From Chrysoperla carnea (Eukaryota > Arthropoda > Insecta > Neuroptera > Chrysopidae): DNA of 64,000 bases. The notes below the pieces were generated by a model that saw only the letters and a list, made by a program, of their open reading frames with translations, ran no database searches and was not told where the DNA came from. Positions 1 through 11,318 of the stretch are shown piece by piece. Where the stretch lies: positions 12,388,983-12,452,982 of the forward strand of contig NC_058337.1 of NCBI RefSeq assembly GCF_905475395.1, read 5' to 3'. The position numbers were made by a program, and so were the translations under genes. The stretch's first letter is position 1. Every line of letters begins with the position of its first letter.

Positions 1-648
1 AAAGTATGAACTTTTTTCAAACTACTAATTTATAGTAAGTAAAAAATTATAGAATTTTTTAATCCTACTTAGAAAAAATGCTTACTTTGGGGAATTTTTA
101 TATTTTAGTTGAAAGATAAAAAATATTTTTTTAATACCAAAAAAAATATTTACATATAGATTATGTCGCATTTAAGATGAAGACACTCTCATATTTTCGT
201 TACTTTTAAGGAATATCGATTTGAAATATTGCTCAATCATTCAGGCTAGTGAATCACATTTTCTGAGAAATTAACCGAAATCAAACCGAAACTCCTAGCC
301 TAGCGTCAGAGGCGGTTAGAAATATCGAAAAAAAACTATCAGAAAAAGTGGCTAAGAATATTTTTTATACGCATACACGATTTTCATGACAAAATTCGCA
401 TTTTTACTCAAAATGGTCTTTACTCAAAATTATTACAAGTTTTTGAAATATTTGAATGTTTTTACATTCAATATGGTGACCACCAGACCGCATATTAAGT
501 GTTGTGTTTCTATGTGGCACACTAATCCATCGATTTGTATTAGCCTTGCGAGTGCTACTGAAGATATGGCAGTAATAATAATTCAATATGACGACCACCA
601 GACGCCATATTTTGGAAAAACAATGTATGTGTGTTTCTATGTGACACA
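1..648. repeat. AT-rich gene-free start with direct duplications
   Basis: No gene is seen. Two partial direct duplications are visible. A segment around 472-528 (gaccaccagac, then gtgtttctatgtg) recurs at 588-651. A segment at 529-570 (atcgatttgtatta, then gaagatatgg) recurs at 693-733. The short ORFs here lie in this repeated DNA and show no protein family. It is most likely decayed mobile DNA. Confidence 0.5.
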
Positions 649-863
649 CTAGAGACCAAATGCGTGTACCGATTTTGATGATTCTGACGTCAATCGATTT
701 GTATTAACCTTGCAAGTGCTACCGAAGATATGGAAATAATGAAAATTGAAAAAATGAATATCAGCGAACTATGCCAAGTATCATTGAATAGCTATTAAAT
801 AGACAAATCGCTTAACGTAATAAATAATAATGATTAAAATCGGTTCACGTGTTTGGTCTCTAG
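649..863. repeat. Small fold-back element with ~34 bp inverted ends
   Basis: The left arm at 649-683 (ctagagaccaaatgcg...) is the imperfect reverse complement of 830-863 (...gtttggtctctag). The interior has no coding signal. The size and structure fit a MITE-like non-autonomous DNA element. No clear target-site duplication was identified. Confidence 0.6.
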
Positions 864-970
864 AGCGCCTCAAATGATCAATCATAAATACATAGGCTGT
901 AAATGAAAGTCGGCAAACTATGGCCAAAGCGCAAATTAGGACAAAACTTTGGTGTTCAAGCATTCTTGAA

Positions 971-1008
971 ATTAATTCGAAAAATTTTAATTAATTTTTC
1001 GAATTAAT
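971..1008. repeat. Near-perfect short palindrome
   Basis: attaattcgaaaaatt on the left is mirrored by aatttttcgaattaat on the right, with a few bases between. It directly abuts the next fold-back and may be part of it or its insertion site. Confidence 0.7.
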
Positions 1009-1253
1009 TTCCAACAAGCTGGAAATCGTTTTAATACCTTCATTTGGTCCTAAATGCGTGTATTCCGAGTTTGCCCAATCACAGGAGATGTGCATAGTTT
1101 TAGGAGCCAAATAACTGAAAAAATAATTAAATTTTTGCAGTTATTTGGCTCCTAAAAGCTATACACATCTTCTGGGATTGGGAAAACTTGGATTATACGC
1201 ATTTAGCACCAAATCAAGGTATACTAAAAAGATTTCCAGCTTGCTGGAAATTA
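1006..1253. repeat. Fold-back element with ~112 bp arms
   Basis: The arm at 1006-1117 pairs with 1138-1253. Both carry the tract aagctggaaat / atttccagctt at the outside and agccaaataactg / cagttatttggct at the inside. The loop is only about 20 bp. A transcript would fold into a long imperfect hairpin. No ORF of interest is present. Confidence 0.75.
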
Positions 1254-1389
1254 ATTCTTCAAAAAATCTTTAATTTGTTTAGACTAACATGCTTGGTTAC
1301 TATGCAAAAAAACTATGATTTGATCTCACCAGTGGCCAATTTATTTTTTAATAAATTCATATTACGTAATGTAAAATTAATCAAATTTT

Positions 1390-1946
1390 TATACCATGCA
1401 TGTATGTAAGTTGCAAGGTATACTAAGTTTAGTCCCAAGTTTGTAACGCTTAAAAATATTGATGCTATGAACAAATGTTTGGTATAGGTGTTCATAAAAT
1501 CACCTAATTAGTCCATTTACGGTTGTTTGTCCGTCTGTCTGTCAACACGATAACTCAAAAACGAAAAAAGATATCAATCTGAAATTTTTACAGCGTACTC
1601 AGGACGTAAAAAGCGAGGTCGGGTTCGTAAATGAGCGACATAGGTCAATTGGGTCTTGGATCCGTAGGACTCATCTTGTAAACCGTTAGAGATAGAACAA
1701 AAGTTTATGTTTAAAAAATATTCCTTATAAAAAAATAAGCAACTTTTGTTTGATACATTTTTTTCGTAAACATCACTGTTTACCCGTGAGAGCGCAAATT
1801 AGGCGTAGATTGTATAGTATGTATTATATGGGAATATCAGTTATGTATGTGTGACATGTATTATGTGTAAAGTGATAGAGTAATCAACACTGTATATGCA
1901 TGGTATTTCAACAATGAACTAAGTCAATTGTTTGTTTTCACTTTTT
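1390..1946 (-). repeat. Dispersed repeat R1, near full length
   Basis: R1 is the most abundant repeat in the window. In its forward orientation it starts acaagtgaaaacaaacaatt and ends with atgcatggtataaaa. It contains the conserved blocks taaacagtgatgtttac, acggtttacaagatgg, a gacggacg tract, and caaacttgggactaaac. Near the two ends lie ataccatgcata and its reverse complement tatgcatggtat, a subterminal inverted repeat. It encodes no transposase, so it is non-autonomous. Confidence 0.85.
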
Positions 1947-3353
1947 TATTATATACTTTAAAATTAATAGTTTCCTAAAGTAATTAATTAATTGTGATAA
2001 TATGAATGAAATAAATTTGTTAAAATGATTTATCCTTGTCTATCAATATTGTGTAACGTTTGCGCGGTCGTTATGGAAGTTATTTGGCAAGCTGCAGAAA
2101 TTTTTTATACTGTTTTACAGGAGTTTTCGGAAATTTTTCTCACGCATGATTTCAAATTACCGTCATACTAGTCCAAGATCCCAGAGCGATCAGACATAAT
2201 TTATTTTAACACAGATGAAACCTTAGTTCTGAATAGCGTCTCGAGTGTCTTGTGGAGCTTGCCGTGTGACACCTGGGCAGGTACCAGGTGAGAAAGGTAA
2301 CTAAAAATAATAGTTGTTTAACTTAAATTTTTATGGCTGATTTTCAAAAACTTTTTGTAGAATATTTTTTTCAAGTAGTATCAAAGTGTCAGACACTTTT
2401 GATGGACCAGAACTTTTATCAGACGCTTTAAAGCTCCACAAAAAATAAATAAACTTTACTTATTTTTACATGTCTGATTTTTAAGGATGTATGAGCATGG
2501 TAGTGGGGGCACAAATTTAAAAATAGATATTTTCAATTTTGATGATAAATTTATATTATTACTTGACGATATAAGACGAAAAGTGAGAATAAAATTTTTC
2601 GATATCTGGCTTAATTTTCAAAATATCGAAAATTCAAAATTTTGTTTAATTATTTAGCTTTCGATATTTCGAAAACCAAGACACATATCGAAAAATTTTA
2701 TTCTTATTTTTCGTCTACATTCATGAAGTTATAACAAAATTCATCATCAAAGTTGAAAATAAGATAAAAATAATTTCAACCCTTAATCTACCCTGCTCTT
2801 ACATCCCTTATATGGACGGAGACACTTGGTTTTTTTTTTCTAATTCGTTGCTAATATGTTTACTTTCTATTAAAAAAAAGTTTTTTTAAAATTTGTTTTC
2901 ATTCATTCCAAATGAAAATTATCAGAAACTTCCAAAATATGTCGTTTTTTGAGATTCCTCCATAAGAGCCAATGTATTTTATATCGATTTTTAATGACTT
3001 TTTTCTTAAAAATTTGCACGGTTACCTAAGCTGAAATTTTAACCACATATTCTTTGAGTAAAAGACTACCTACAAACAAATTTTGAGCCTTTAAATCAAA
3101 CATTGTTGTCATGCTCATACATCCTTAAGTATCAATAGTTAAAATAACTATTGAAAAACTATACTTAATCAGTCAGACAAATTGGAGTGACCAATCATCC
3201 CCTTAACACAAAAATTATTCAGCCTGAAGTCCCTTTCGTTTTATTCTTACTTTTCGTCTTATTTTGTTAATCAATAATATAATTCACCATCAAAATTATA
3301 TACATAGAAATATCCTAAAAATTTCATGAAACACATACACAACAAATAGTAAA
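1947..3353. repeat. Gene-free stretch with an AT-rich fold-back
   Basis: No gene is seen. An inverted repeat spans about 2565-2735. The tract agacgaaaagtgagaataaa on the left faces ttttattcttatttttcgtc on the right, around a core containing tttcgatatttcga. Related sequence occurs at about 3230-3300, 38520-38690 and 61340-61490, so this is a dispersed fold-back family. The phrase catacatcctta recurs at several places (near 2480, 2795, 3115, 3890, 38705) and may mark element edges. Confidence 0.55.
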
Positions 3354-3623
3354 GTGCTTAAAATTATTGGACTTTCAGCAGAACTGAGCAAGACCGTCAA
3401 AAAAAGACAATTAAGCTACTTTGGGCATATTATTAGATCGAACAAATATAATATGATCAAGGTGGCTTTATTTGGTAAAATTCCAGCTAAACGAGCAGTT
3501 GGAAGGAAAAAAATTGGCTGGATGGATAATCTAAAAGCTTGGACTGGAATGACATTAGAAGAAATATGCAGAGCCCCGGAAAAGCGAAAAACATGGACTA
3601 AAGTAGTCTCTAACATCCCTTAA
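3354..3623 (+). pseudogene. LINE reverse-transcriptase tail fragment
   Basis: The 89-codon reading frame has the layout seen downstream of the reverse-transcriptase domain in insect non-LTR retrotransposons. A KKRQLSYFGHIIR block comes first, then GKIPAKRAVGRKK, then a Trp-rich WMDNLKAWTGMT segment and a closing TWTKVVSN. The catalytic reverse-transcriptase part (YxDD) is not found upstream, where the frame is closed by stops. The piece is therefore a 5'-truncated dead copy, as is usual for LINE insertion by target-primed reverse transcription. It begins at a non-ATG codon, so no real start is claimed. The exact clade is uncertain. Confidence 0.75.
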
Positions 3624-4104
3624 AGGGATATGGAACCATACATATTTTTTACTTTAATTTTAATAGTTTTTTTTTTTTTAAATTTTCCACCGACTAGTTT
3701 TGTAATTTATGAAAACACATCTCCATCTACCGTTTTACCATAAAACCAATGTTAAATATGCCTACTTTTGAAGTCATTTATTTATTTAAATAATGGAGCA
3801 ACACCCTTTAAAATTTTCAGAATCGATTTAGAATTAGTCAAACTTCATATAAAAAAATAAAGCTTTTTATTTAAAATTGCCTTGGTGCTCGTACATCCTT
3901 AATCTTGCCAAATTTATAAGAACAGAATCTGGGAAACTCAAATCGAACCATTCTTTGGAAACTCAATCGAGTGTGCGTTAATTAAAGTGCTTTCGTGTAT
4001 CACAAACGTTATTTTACACATTTTTATATAAATATTCCCTGAAAACGTACCTACATTGTATTAATTAATATGGTTGAAATCGTTTCGAAATTAATCAACA
4101 AACT
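3624..4104. other. Gene-free stretch
   Basis: AT-rich DNA between the LINE tail and the next R1 copy. The phrase cgtacatcctta (3890s) is shared with other places in the window. No gene, RNA or clear repeat boundary was seen otherwise. Confidence 0.5.
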
Positions 4105-4668
4105 AACAAGTGAAAACAAACAATTGACTGAGTTAATTATTGAAATACCATGCATAGTCAGTGTTGATTTCTTTATCACATTACACATACAAACATGTGA
4201 CACATACATAACTGATAATCAAGTATAGTACATATTATAAAATTTCCGCCTAATTGGTGCCCTCACGGGTAAACAGTGATGTTTACGAAAAAATGTTTCA
4301 AACAAAAGTTGTTTAATTTTTGATAAGGAACATTTTTAACATTTAAACTTTTGTTCTATCTCTAACGGTTTACAAGATGGGTCCTACGGACCCAAGACCC
4401 AATTGACCTATGATGCTCATTTACGAACTTGATCTCACTTTTTACGTCCTGAGTACGCTGTAAAAATTTCAGCTCGATATCTTTTTTCGTTTTTGAGTTA
4501 TCGTGTCCACAGACGGACGGACGGACGGACAACCGGAAATGGACTAATTAGGTGATTTAGTGAACACCTATGACAAAATTTTTTTCCTAGCATCATTATT
4601 TTTAAGCGTTACAAACTTGGGACTAAACTTATAATACTATGTATATTTCATATATACATGGTATAATA
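4105..4668 (+). repeat. Dispersed repeat R1, full length
   Basis: One of the most complete R1 copies: acaagtgaaaacaaacaatt at the left end, the ataccatgcata block, taaacagtgatgtttacg, a GGAC tract (acagacggacggacgg), caaacttgggactaaac and a final atacatggtat. Its layout matches the copies at 36170 and 62096. Confidence 0.85.
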
Positions 4669-5689
4669 AAAAATGATATAGTATTAATTAAAAATCATTT
4701 GCGACTTTTTAATTATCAAGGCTAATTTTTAACATTGATTTATTCTGGAAATTCACAAGAAATCACCGATTATATAAATTTTTAAAAACCAGAAATTGAA
4801 AATACATGACATTGTTATTAAAATCTGATCATGACAATCATGAACTAAATCATGCATGAATAAAAATATATTAAAAAAAATGTAAAAAACACAAAATGTA
4901 TCAAGGTTTTAAAACTTCAATCCAAAAAAAAAAAAAAATTATTTTAATTCATATTAAAGAAAAAAGTAAATCAAATCAAATCAAAACAAATCGAAATACT
5001 TACAGTTTTTTGTTTTTTAGAACACATTCTTGACACAACACTTCTATTTATTATTTATTAACAATTAGTAAATTACTTAATTTTATTGTTATCTCTGATA
5101 ATTTACAATCAATTTAAGAGCTTAATTCAAAACGATTATTGTTATTAATTCAAATTTTAAAAACACATTTCTTCAAATTTTATAGTTTTGTAACCTAAAT
5201 TTAAAATTGCATTTGACATTTATACTCTCTCTCTACTTCACTGAACCTCGCATATTATTATTGTCAGTTGAGTAGTGATAAATGATGATGATTTTTAGCC
5301 GAAGGGAGTTAGTTAACTATTTGAAAAATTTTCCCATATTTCATAACAAGTAAAGAAAAGCGTAGTAAATAAATATTTTTTTAAGATTATAATAAGTGTC
5401 AATTTAGATTTATCTTGTTAATTTGTAATTTTAATTTATGCAAATTATTGATAATGTGTTGTTTAAAATCAAAGAGAAAATAAGAGTATTTTTTGTGATT
5501 AGCCATTAGTAATTGTTAACAAATTTATTTATTTTGTTAATTTTTTTGTTATTAAATTAGATTAATTATGTTAAAGTCATCGACATTTATTATTTTATTG
5601 AGTGTATAAATATTTATTATTTTATTCAGTAATAAATTAATTAATTTTTTAATAAGAAAATGTCTATTTTCAGAACGAAAATTAAAAAA
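4669..5689. other. Gene-free AT-rich stretch
   Basis: No gene is seen. It contains homopolymer A runs (4923-4938), an (atcaa)-like run at 4974-4990 and a short ctctctct tract near 5225. Confidence 0.5.
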
Positions 5690-6260
5690 AAAAAAATTTT
5701 AAACGAAAGAAACATAGTTTCTACCGGGTGTCCCACAACACATCTATTACCGATTAGACAAGTTATTTTGCGATTAGCATCCGATATATTGTGGATGTAT
5801 ATGATTTATGCTTTCAAAGTACCTTCAAACCATTTTGAGAACTAAAAAGAGCAAATTGGCAAAAAATGTAATTTTCTCCTTTTTTACATTTTTAAGATTT
5901 GTGAGTGAACTATATGACCTAAAGACATCGTTTTATGCTTAAATTAAAGCTAATTAAATTTGCAATAACATTTTTTTCTCATGATTTTATCCATAAAATG
6001 AGTATTTTCCCCAATATCAAAGTCGAAAATAGACCAAGTATTAAAATTTCATTTTGTTCGAAAAAATTGCCGATTTTCGGAGAGCTTTATGTCGGTAAGT
6101 ATTGAAGGTACACAGCTGATTTTGGTCTCGAATTGTAGCAATTTTCTTCTATTTAAAAAATTTATAGAAGATATTTTCTAAAAAAACGCATAGTTTTCGA
6201 CTTATATAGAGAAAACTAAAATGGGTCAAAATTTAGAGGTTTTTCGAGTACTGCAAAGTT
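5690..6260 (-). repeat. Fragment of mariner-like TIR element R3
   Basis: About 550 bp matches, in reverse orientation, the inner right half of the element at 31701-32840. The shared landmarks are the start near gaaagaaacatag, the ggtgtcccacaacac block (ggggcaccc in the other copy), gcaaattggc and tcgaaaatagaccaagta. Neither terminus is preserved, so this is an old truncated copy. Confidence 0.65.
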
Positions 6261-6389
6261 AGCACATAGGTTTTCGAAGCTGCAAACTTGGATAGACGCT
6301 ACTGATAGTGGTCCCAACAACATATTAAAAATGCAGAACTAGACGTTTTCTTGCAAATATTAATGTTCTTTATGAATGGCCTATGTTAA

Positions 6390-6521
6390 AACAACCTGAA
6401 GAACTAGGTCCATTCTGATGTCAGAACATGATGTCCCCCATCAAAGTCTGCAACTTTTGCTTAAGTTATTTTTTAATTGATTAACTACAAAGTGAGATAT
6501 TTATTAAAATGATTCATCCTG
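6390..6521 (+). repeat. Right-end fragment of mariner-like element R2
   Basis: The sequence gaactaggtcc, then gtcagaacatgatgtccccc, then an end in catcctg followed by TA, matches the right end of the R2 element at 44279-45405. It is abutted by an R1 fragment on its right. Confidence 0.6.
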
Positions 6522-6526
6522 TATAT

Positions 6527-6785
6527 CAAGTTATACTAATTTTAGTCCCAAGTCCCAAGTTTGTAACGCTTATAAATATTGATGCTATTAAGAAAATTTT
6601 GATACCTATAAATGTTCATAAAATCACCTAATTAGTTCATTCTCGTTTGTTTGTACGTCTGTCTGTGAACACGATAACTAAGGAAAGAGATATCAAGCTG
6701 AAATTCGTAAAGGGCGTAAAAAGTGAGTTCGTAAATGAGCAACATAGATCAATGGGGTCTTGAATGAAGACGTAGGACCCATCTT
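6527..6785 (-). repeat. Truncated dispersed repeat R1
   Basis: It contains the R1 end region (agtcccaagtttgtaacgc, with cccaagt duplicated), the aaatcacctaattagt block and gtaggacccatctt, then stops abruptly near 6785. The rest of R1 is missing. Confidence 0.75.
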
Positions 6786-6796
6786 CATTCTTTACA

Positions 6797-8027
6797 GTCT
6801 ATATTTATATTTATAAAAGAAGAAACAGACTGATCGGTCAACACACAGCAGAAACCGCTGAGTCTATAGAAGCATGAAATTTTTCACAAACGTTCCTTAA
6901 TAGACGTTTAAGGTAGTTCCTCCGCGACAGTCCAGTCAAAAAGTTTTGGACTAATACTATCATTCAGTGCATTAACTGTGCTATGACTATTATACATATA
7001 CCATATATTACTTTCACAAGACTGTAGTTACACACTAATTTATCTCCTATACGTATACACACACACACTATGATATATACCTTTACCATTAGTTTTTATA
7101 TCCTCTCCACAAAAAAACATCGCTAAAACGAGTTATTTATTTAAGTTTTTTATCGAAACTATATGGTAAATAATTTTTATTTTTTTTTATATATTTTCTA
7201 AATATAGTATTCTACATTATATTAGTTTTTCATAGAGATGGTGAACGTCATTCATTGATAAATAAATATAATATTTGTAAATTTGTGTATTTTTATACGC
7301 TTCTCCCATGTACACGTACAAATTGCGTCACTTTTAATTGCTAATATCTCATGTATGGCATGGTAAATCATCTTCTAATTTTAACAGCATGTGTATTATG
7401 AATTAAATATTTTATATTCTGAGTTTTGAGAAATTCTTGAAATATCACTTTCGTGTAGGTACTACCTTAAGTGTTTTCGGAAATTCATCCCCTAAATTGT
7501 TGAAAGTTTGTATGAAATTTGGTCAATTTTGAAGTTAGAAATTTAAAAAATTATGTATAAACTAAAACGAAAGTTTAGTGTATGACTATTTTCAAAAAAT
7601 GCATTCTTCGAGAGGGTAAAATAGGGGGAAAAAGTTTATATGAAATTTTGTCATTTTTGAAGTTGTAAAATGTTGTGAAATGTAAAAATTGATATATATG
7701 CGTGCTCATGGTTTGAGACAAAAGTTTGCTGTATCACTTTTTTATGAAGATTCATTCTGTAAGGGGGTCATATAGGAGATGAAAGTTTGTATGAAACTCC
7801 GTCATTTTGGTGATGAAAAGGGGATGATAGTTTCTATGAAAATTTGTCATTTTTGAATTAACTACTTATCTCACCGATTTAAAAAATTTTTCAAGATAGA
7901 TACATTATTATATTATCAGAAGGATACAAGATGAGTTAAATTTCATTTTCAAAAAAATTACGGTTTCACATCTAAAAATTAAAACCCATCAAAATGTGAA
8001 CAAAAGGTGAGGTAAAGGAAGTGAAGT
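6797..8027. repeat. Gene-free stretch of decayed insect repeat
   Basis: A segment recurs in degraded form several times between 7460 and 7860 (gaaagtttgtatgaaa, then tttgtcatttttgaa), giving a loose tandem pattern. A dinucleotide run acacacacacac lies near 7060. No coding signal is seen. The repeated gaaagtttgtatg segments resemble repeats common in insect genomes, but I cannot name the family. Confidence 0.5.
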
Positions 8028-8110
8028 TTATAACGCGGTAGTCTTTATTTTTAAAGGTGAAATTGCCCAGCGAAGCAATGAGCAACTGCCACTGTTATAT
8101 ATAAAAACGT
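8028..8110 (-). repeat. Repeat R11 fragment (cgctgggcaattt type)
   Basis: The reverse complement contains ttcgctgggcaatttc, which also occurs at about 50695-50720 and in similar form at 50095. It is a short piece of a dispersed repeat. A short ORF on this strand (8028-8234) is considered fortuitous. Confidence 0.5.
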
Positions 8111-8339
8111 AAGAAATGCTCATTTTGCGCAGCCGCAAATTCACAAATTCGCCTATGGGCACTACAGTCTTTTGATTCATGTAAAATCGAGACACTACTG
8201 AATCGATATAAAAGATCGATTTTTTAGAACTCATCGTTCATCACTATTACAGCAGCAATTTTATCATTTGCTAACGTGGCGCCACAAATTTGACGCATTT
8301 AATGGACACTTTTTATATACAGAGATGGTTCTACCCTCC

Positions 8340-9190
8340 ATACCCTCTAAAGTCTACTCTCCGTACACGAAAACTAATTAGTCCTAAATTATAAAATTAT
8401 ATTCCTAAATTTTCTCAAACGATTTCCAATTAAATAAAAATAGTTTTAATGAAAAATATAAATTTTATCTGTCAAGTATATGGGGTTTCTAGATTAAATG
8501 TGTGTAAAATTTTTTAACATCATTGCCAATAGGCCTTTTTATCAGTTTAGCAGATAAAATTGTTATTTTTCACTCAAACTATTTCCATTCATTTGGGAAT
8601 CGTTTGGGAGGATTTGAGAATATAATTTTAGAATTTGGGAATTATTAGTTTTCCTGTAATTAATGATTCTTTTTTCAGCGTATAGTTAGCAGGTAGGAAA
8701 TTAAATCCACTTAATATAATTCCCAAATAAATTAGATTAGTCTCCGGGTAAATTATTACCAAATAACTTAAAAATGGTGAAAATTTAATTTTTGACCTGT
8801 TTAGTATACGCTTTGAAAAACTAATGAATTAAATGAAAACTTATCAGTCCTAAATAATAAAATTATATTCCTCAATCTTCCCAAACGATTCCCAATTGAA
8901 TAAGAACAGTTTTGCCATATAACAATTAATGGTTCAGATGTACGGTTAATTAACATAACCTATAAATAAACTAAAAAATAGGTGTAATTAATTAATTATA
9001 CATTCCCAAACTCTGAAACCGTGTTTATCGTAATTCCCAAATGATTTCCTTTCAAATAACATAAAAATTTAGTGGATTTAATTTCCTACCTGCTAACTAT
9101 ACGCTGAAAAAAAATCATTAATTTAAGGAAAACTAATGGAAATAGTTTGAGTGAAAAATAACAATTTTATCTGCTAAGTATACGGAGCTC
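8340..9190. repeat. Complex nested fold-back region
   Basis: The tract at about 8550-8710 (gcagataaaattgttatt ... gcaggtaggaaattaaatcc) returns as its reverse complement at 9063-9180 (ggatttaatttcctacctgc ... aataacaattttatctgc). A second pair is nested: cctaaattataaaattatattcc (8375) and cctaaataataaaattatattcc (8850) recur directly and in inverted form near 8620. It looks like overlapping insertions of one TIR family. There is no ORF. Confidence 0.65.
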
Positions 9191-9596
9191 TTTTTATCAG
9201 TTATAAGCGCAAGAGCAGAGAGAGATTTTTTTGGACTGGCAGCAGTAAGTTAGTCTAAGATGGAAGACATTTCTTATTCATTTTATCATATTGGTTATAA
9301 ATCATTTGGCCCGATATAAAAGTGAATCGTGATTTTAAAAGGTCTAGTCATTTTATTAATTTGCAACCAAAACTGTCAGTCTATGTTTATATGACGTCTA
9401 TACATTTATAAACCACAACTATCAGTCTATATTTATTTAACGTCTGTGCATTTATAAACCACGTCCACAAGTTTATATTTATTTCTTTGATTTATTTAAC
9501 GCCTGTGAATTTATAATAAAATAGTTGTCAGTTGACATAAACATTTATTACGAATTTAAAAAATTTGTTACGAATTGTGATCAAAAAACAAATAAA
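9191..9596 (+). promoter_or_regulatory. 5' flank of the zinc-finger gene with direct repeats
   Basis: Between 9361 and 9520 a unit of about 55 bp recurs three to four times imperfectly. Each unit has catttataaacca, then a cagtctatatttat-like segment, then aacgtctgtg. A good splice-donor match (gcagcagtaagt, 9241-9250) lies about 350 bp before the start codon and could end a 5' UTR exon. Whether the repeats bind a factor or are simply duplicated UTR is unknown. Confidence 0.35.
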
Positions 9597-11318
9597 ATGG
9601 AAAGTTTTATCAATGAAATAAGTAATGAATTGTTTATTAATGAAGAAAACATTAAACTTGAAAACAAATTCAATACTGAATTTATAATAAAAGAAGAACC
9701 GTTTGAAGAAAATGAAGTGATCGAACCTGTATTTATTAAAGAAGAAATAATAGAAGAAAAGGGGGAAGAGAATGAACAATTGTTGACGAACAATTACAAA
9801 AATATTAAATTTGAACAATTACATTCTGAACTAATTATTAAGCAAGATGAAAATGATTTAGAATATTTTCGAAATGACAATGCAAACAAACTTTTTCCAT
9901 GCAGTGGCTGTGACAAAACATTTAAAACTAAAATAAGTCTAATTTTACATCGACGAATTCACACTAGAGGGAAATCTTTTTCATGTGAAGATTGTGATAA
10001 ATCATTTACTTCGACAGGCAATTTAACTATCCACAAACGAATTCACACCGGAGAAAAACCTTTTTCATGTGAAGATTGTGATAAATCATTTACTTCGAAA
10101 GGCAGTTTAATTGTCCACAAACGAATTCACACAGGAGAAAAACCTTTTTCTTGTGAAGATTGTGATAAAACATTTTCTCAGAAAATCTGTTTAACTGAAC
10201 ATAAACGAGTTCACACGGGAGAAAAACCTTTTTCTTGTGAATATTGTGATAAATTATTTACTTTGACAGGCCATTTAATTCGACACAAACGAATTCACAC
10301 AGGAGAAAAACCTTTTTCTTGTGAAGATTGTGATAAAACATTTTCTCAGAAAATCTATTTAACTGAACATAAACGAATTCACACGGGAGAAAAACCTTTT
10401 TCTTGTGAAGATTGTGATAAAACATTTACTCGGAGAAGCAATTTATTTGTACACAAACGAATTCACATTAAAGATAAACCTTTTGCATGTGAATTTTGTG
10501 ATAAAATATATGGTTGGAAAAACGATTTAATTCGACACAAACGAACTCACATCGGAGAAAAACCTTTTTCTTGTGATGATTGTGATAAATCATTTACCCA
10601 GCAATCCAGTTTTATTCTACACAAACGAACTCACACCGGAGAAAAACCTTTTTCTTGTGACGATTGTGAGAAATCATTTATCCATCAAACCAGTTTAAAT
10701 CGACACAAACGAACTCACACCGGAGAAAAATCTTTTTCTTGTGACGATTGTGATAAATCATTTACCCATCAAACCAGTTTCAATCGACACAAACGAACTC
10801 ACACCGGAGAAAAACCTTTTTCATGTGAAGATTGTGATAAAACATTTACTTCGAAAGGCAATTTAATTCTACACAAACGAACTCACACCGGAGAAAAACG
10901 TTTTTCTTGTGAAGATTGTGGTAAAACATTTACTTCGACAGGCTATTTAATTATGCACAAACGAATTCACACAGGAGAAAAACCTTTTTCTTGTGAAGAT
11001 TGTGATAAATCATTTACTTCGAAAGGCAATTTAATTATGCACAAACGAATTCACACCGGAGAAAAACCTTTTTCTTGTGAAGATTGTGATAAAACATTTG
11101 CTTGGAAAAGCTATTTAACTGAACATAAACGAGTTCACACTGGAGAAAAACCTTTTTCTTGTGACGATTGTGATAAATCATTTACCCAGCAATCCAGTTT
11201 AATTCTACACAAACGAACTCACACCGGAGAAAAACCTTTTTCTTGTGACAATTGTGATAAATCATTTACCCATCAAACCAGTTTAAATCGACACAAACGA
11301 ATTAAACACTCAGCTTAG
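9597..11318 (+). CDS. C2H2 zinc-finger protein with 17 tandem fingers
   Basis: A 573-residue, intronless, probably nuclear DNA-binding protein. The start at 9597 is the first ATG in the open frame and sits in a good context (aaaATGg); upstream the frame has only a TTG. Residues 1-99 are acidic and carry two IKEE motifs (about 31-34 and 47-50), which fit the SUMO-site consensus and are common in insect zinc-finger proteins. Residues 100-573 are 17 fingers of CxxC-x12-HxxxH form, nearly all joined by TGEKP linkers. Finger 17 ends with an HKRIKH spacing, directly before the stop. Linkers after fingers 1, 7, 8, 10 and 12 deviate (for example IKDKP and IGEKP). No KRAB, BTB or ZAD domain is present. 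Several fingers are near copies (3 and 14; 4 and 6; 9-11 and 16-17), so the array grew by internal duplication. Target DNA is unknown. Confidence 0.93.
   Translation: MESFINEISNELFINEENIKLENKFNTEFIIKEEPFEENEVIEPVFIKEEIIEEKGEENEQLLTNNYKNIKFEQLHSELIIKQDENDLEYFRNDNANKLFPCSGCDKTFKTKISLILHRRIHTRGKSFSCEDCDKSFTSTGNLTIHKRIHTGEKPFSCEDCDKSFTSKGSLIVHKRIHTGEKPFSCEDCDKTFSQKICLTEHKRVHTGEKPFSCEYCDKLFTLTGHLIRHKRIHTGEKPFSCEDCDKTFSQKIYLTEHKRIHTGEKPFSCEDCDKTFTRRSNLFVHKRIHIKDKPFACEFCDKIYGWKNDLIRHKRTHIGEKPFSCDDCDKSFTQQSSFILHKRTHTGEKPFSCDDCEKSFIHQTSLNRHKRTHTGEKSFSCDDCDKSFTHQTSFNRHKRTHTGEKPFSCEDCDKTFTSKGNLILHKRTHTGEKRFSCEDCGKTFTSTGYLIMHKRIHTGEKPFSCEDCDKSFTSKGNLIMHKRIHTGEKPFSCEDCDKTFAWKSYLTEHKRVHTGEKPFSCDDCDKSFTQQSSLILHKRTHTGEKPFSCDNCDKSFTHQTSLNRHKRIKHSA

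Noticed and set aside
9525..9596. Extending the zinc-finger protein upstream to the start of the open frame
   Set aside because: The frame's first 24 codons begin at TTG and contain no ATG; the ATG at 9597 has a good context.
9528..9818. Minus-strand ORFs opposite the zinc-finger N-terminus
   Set aside because: Phe/Ile-rich mirror frames of an acidic, AT-rich coding region; no motif.
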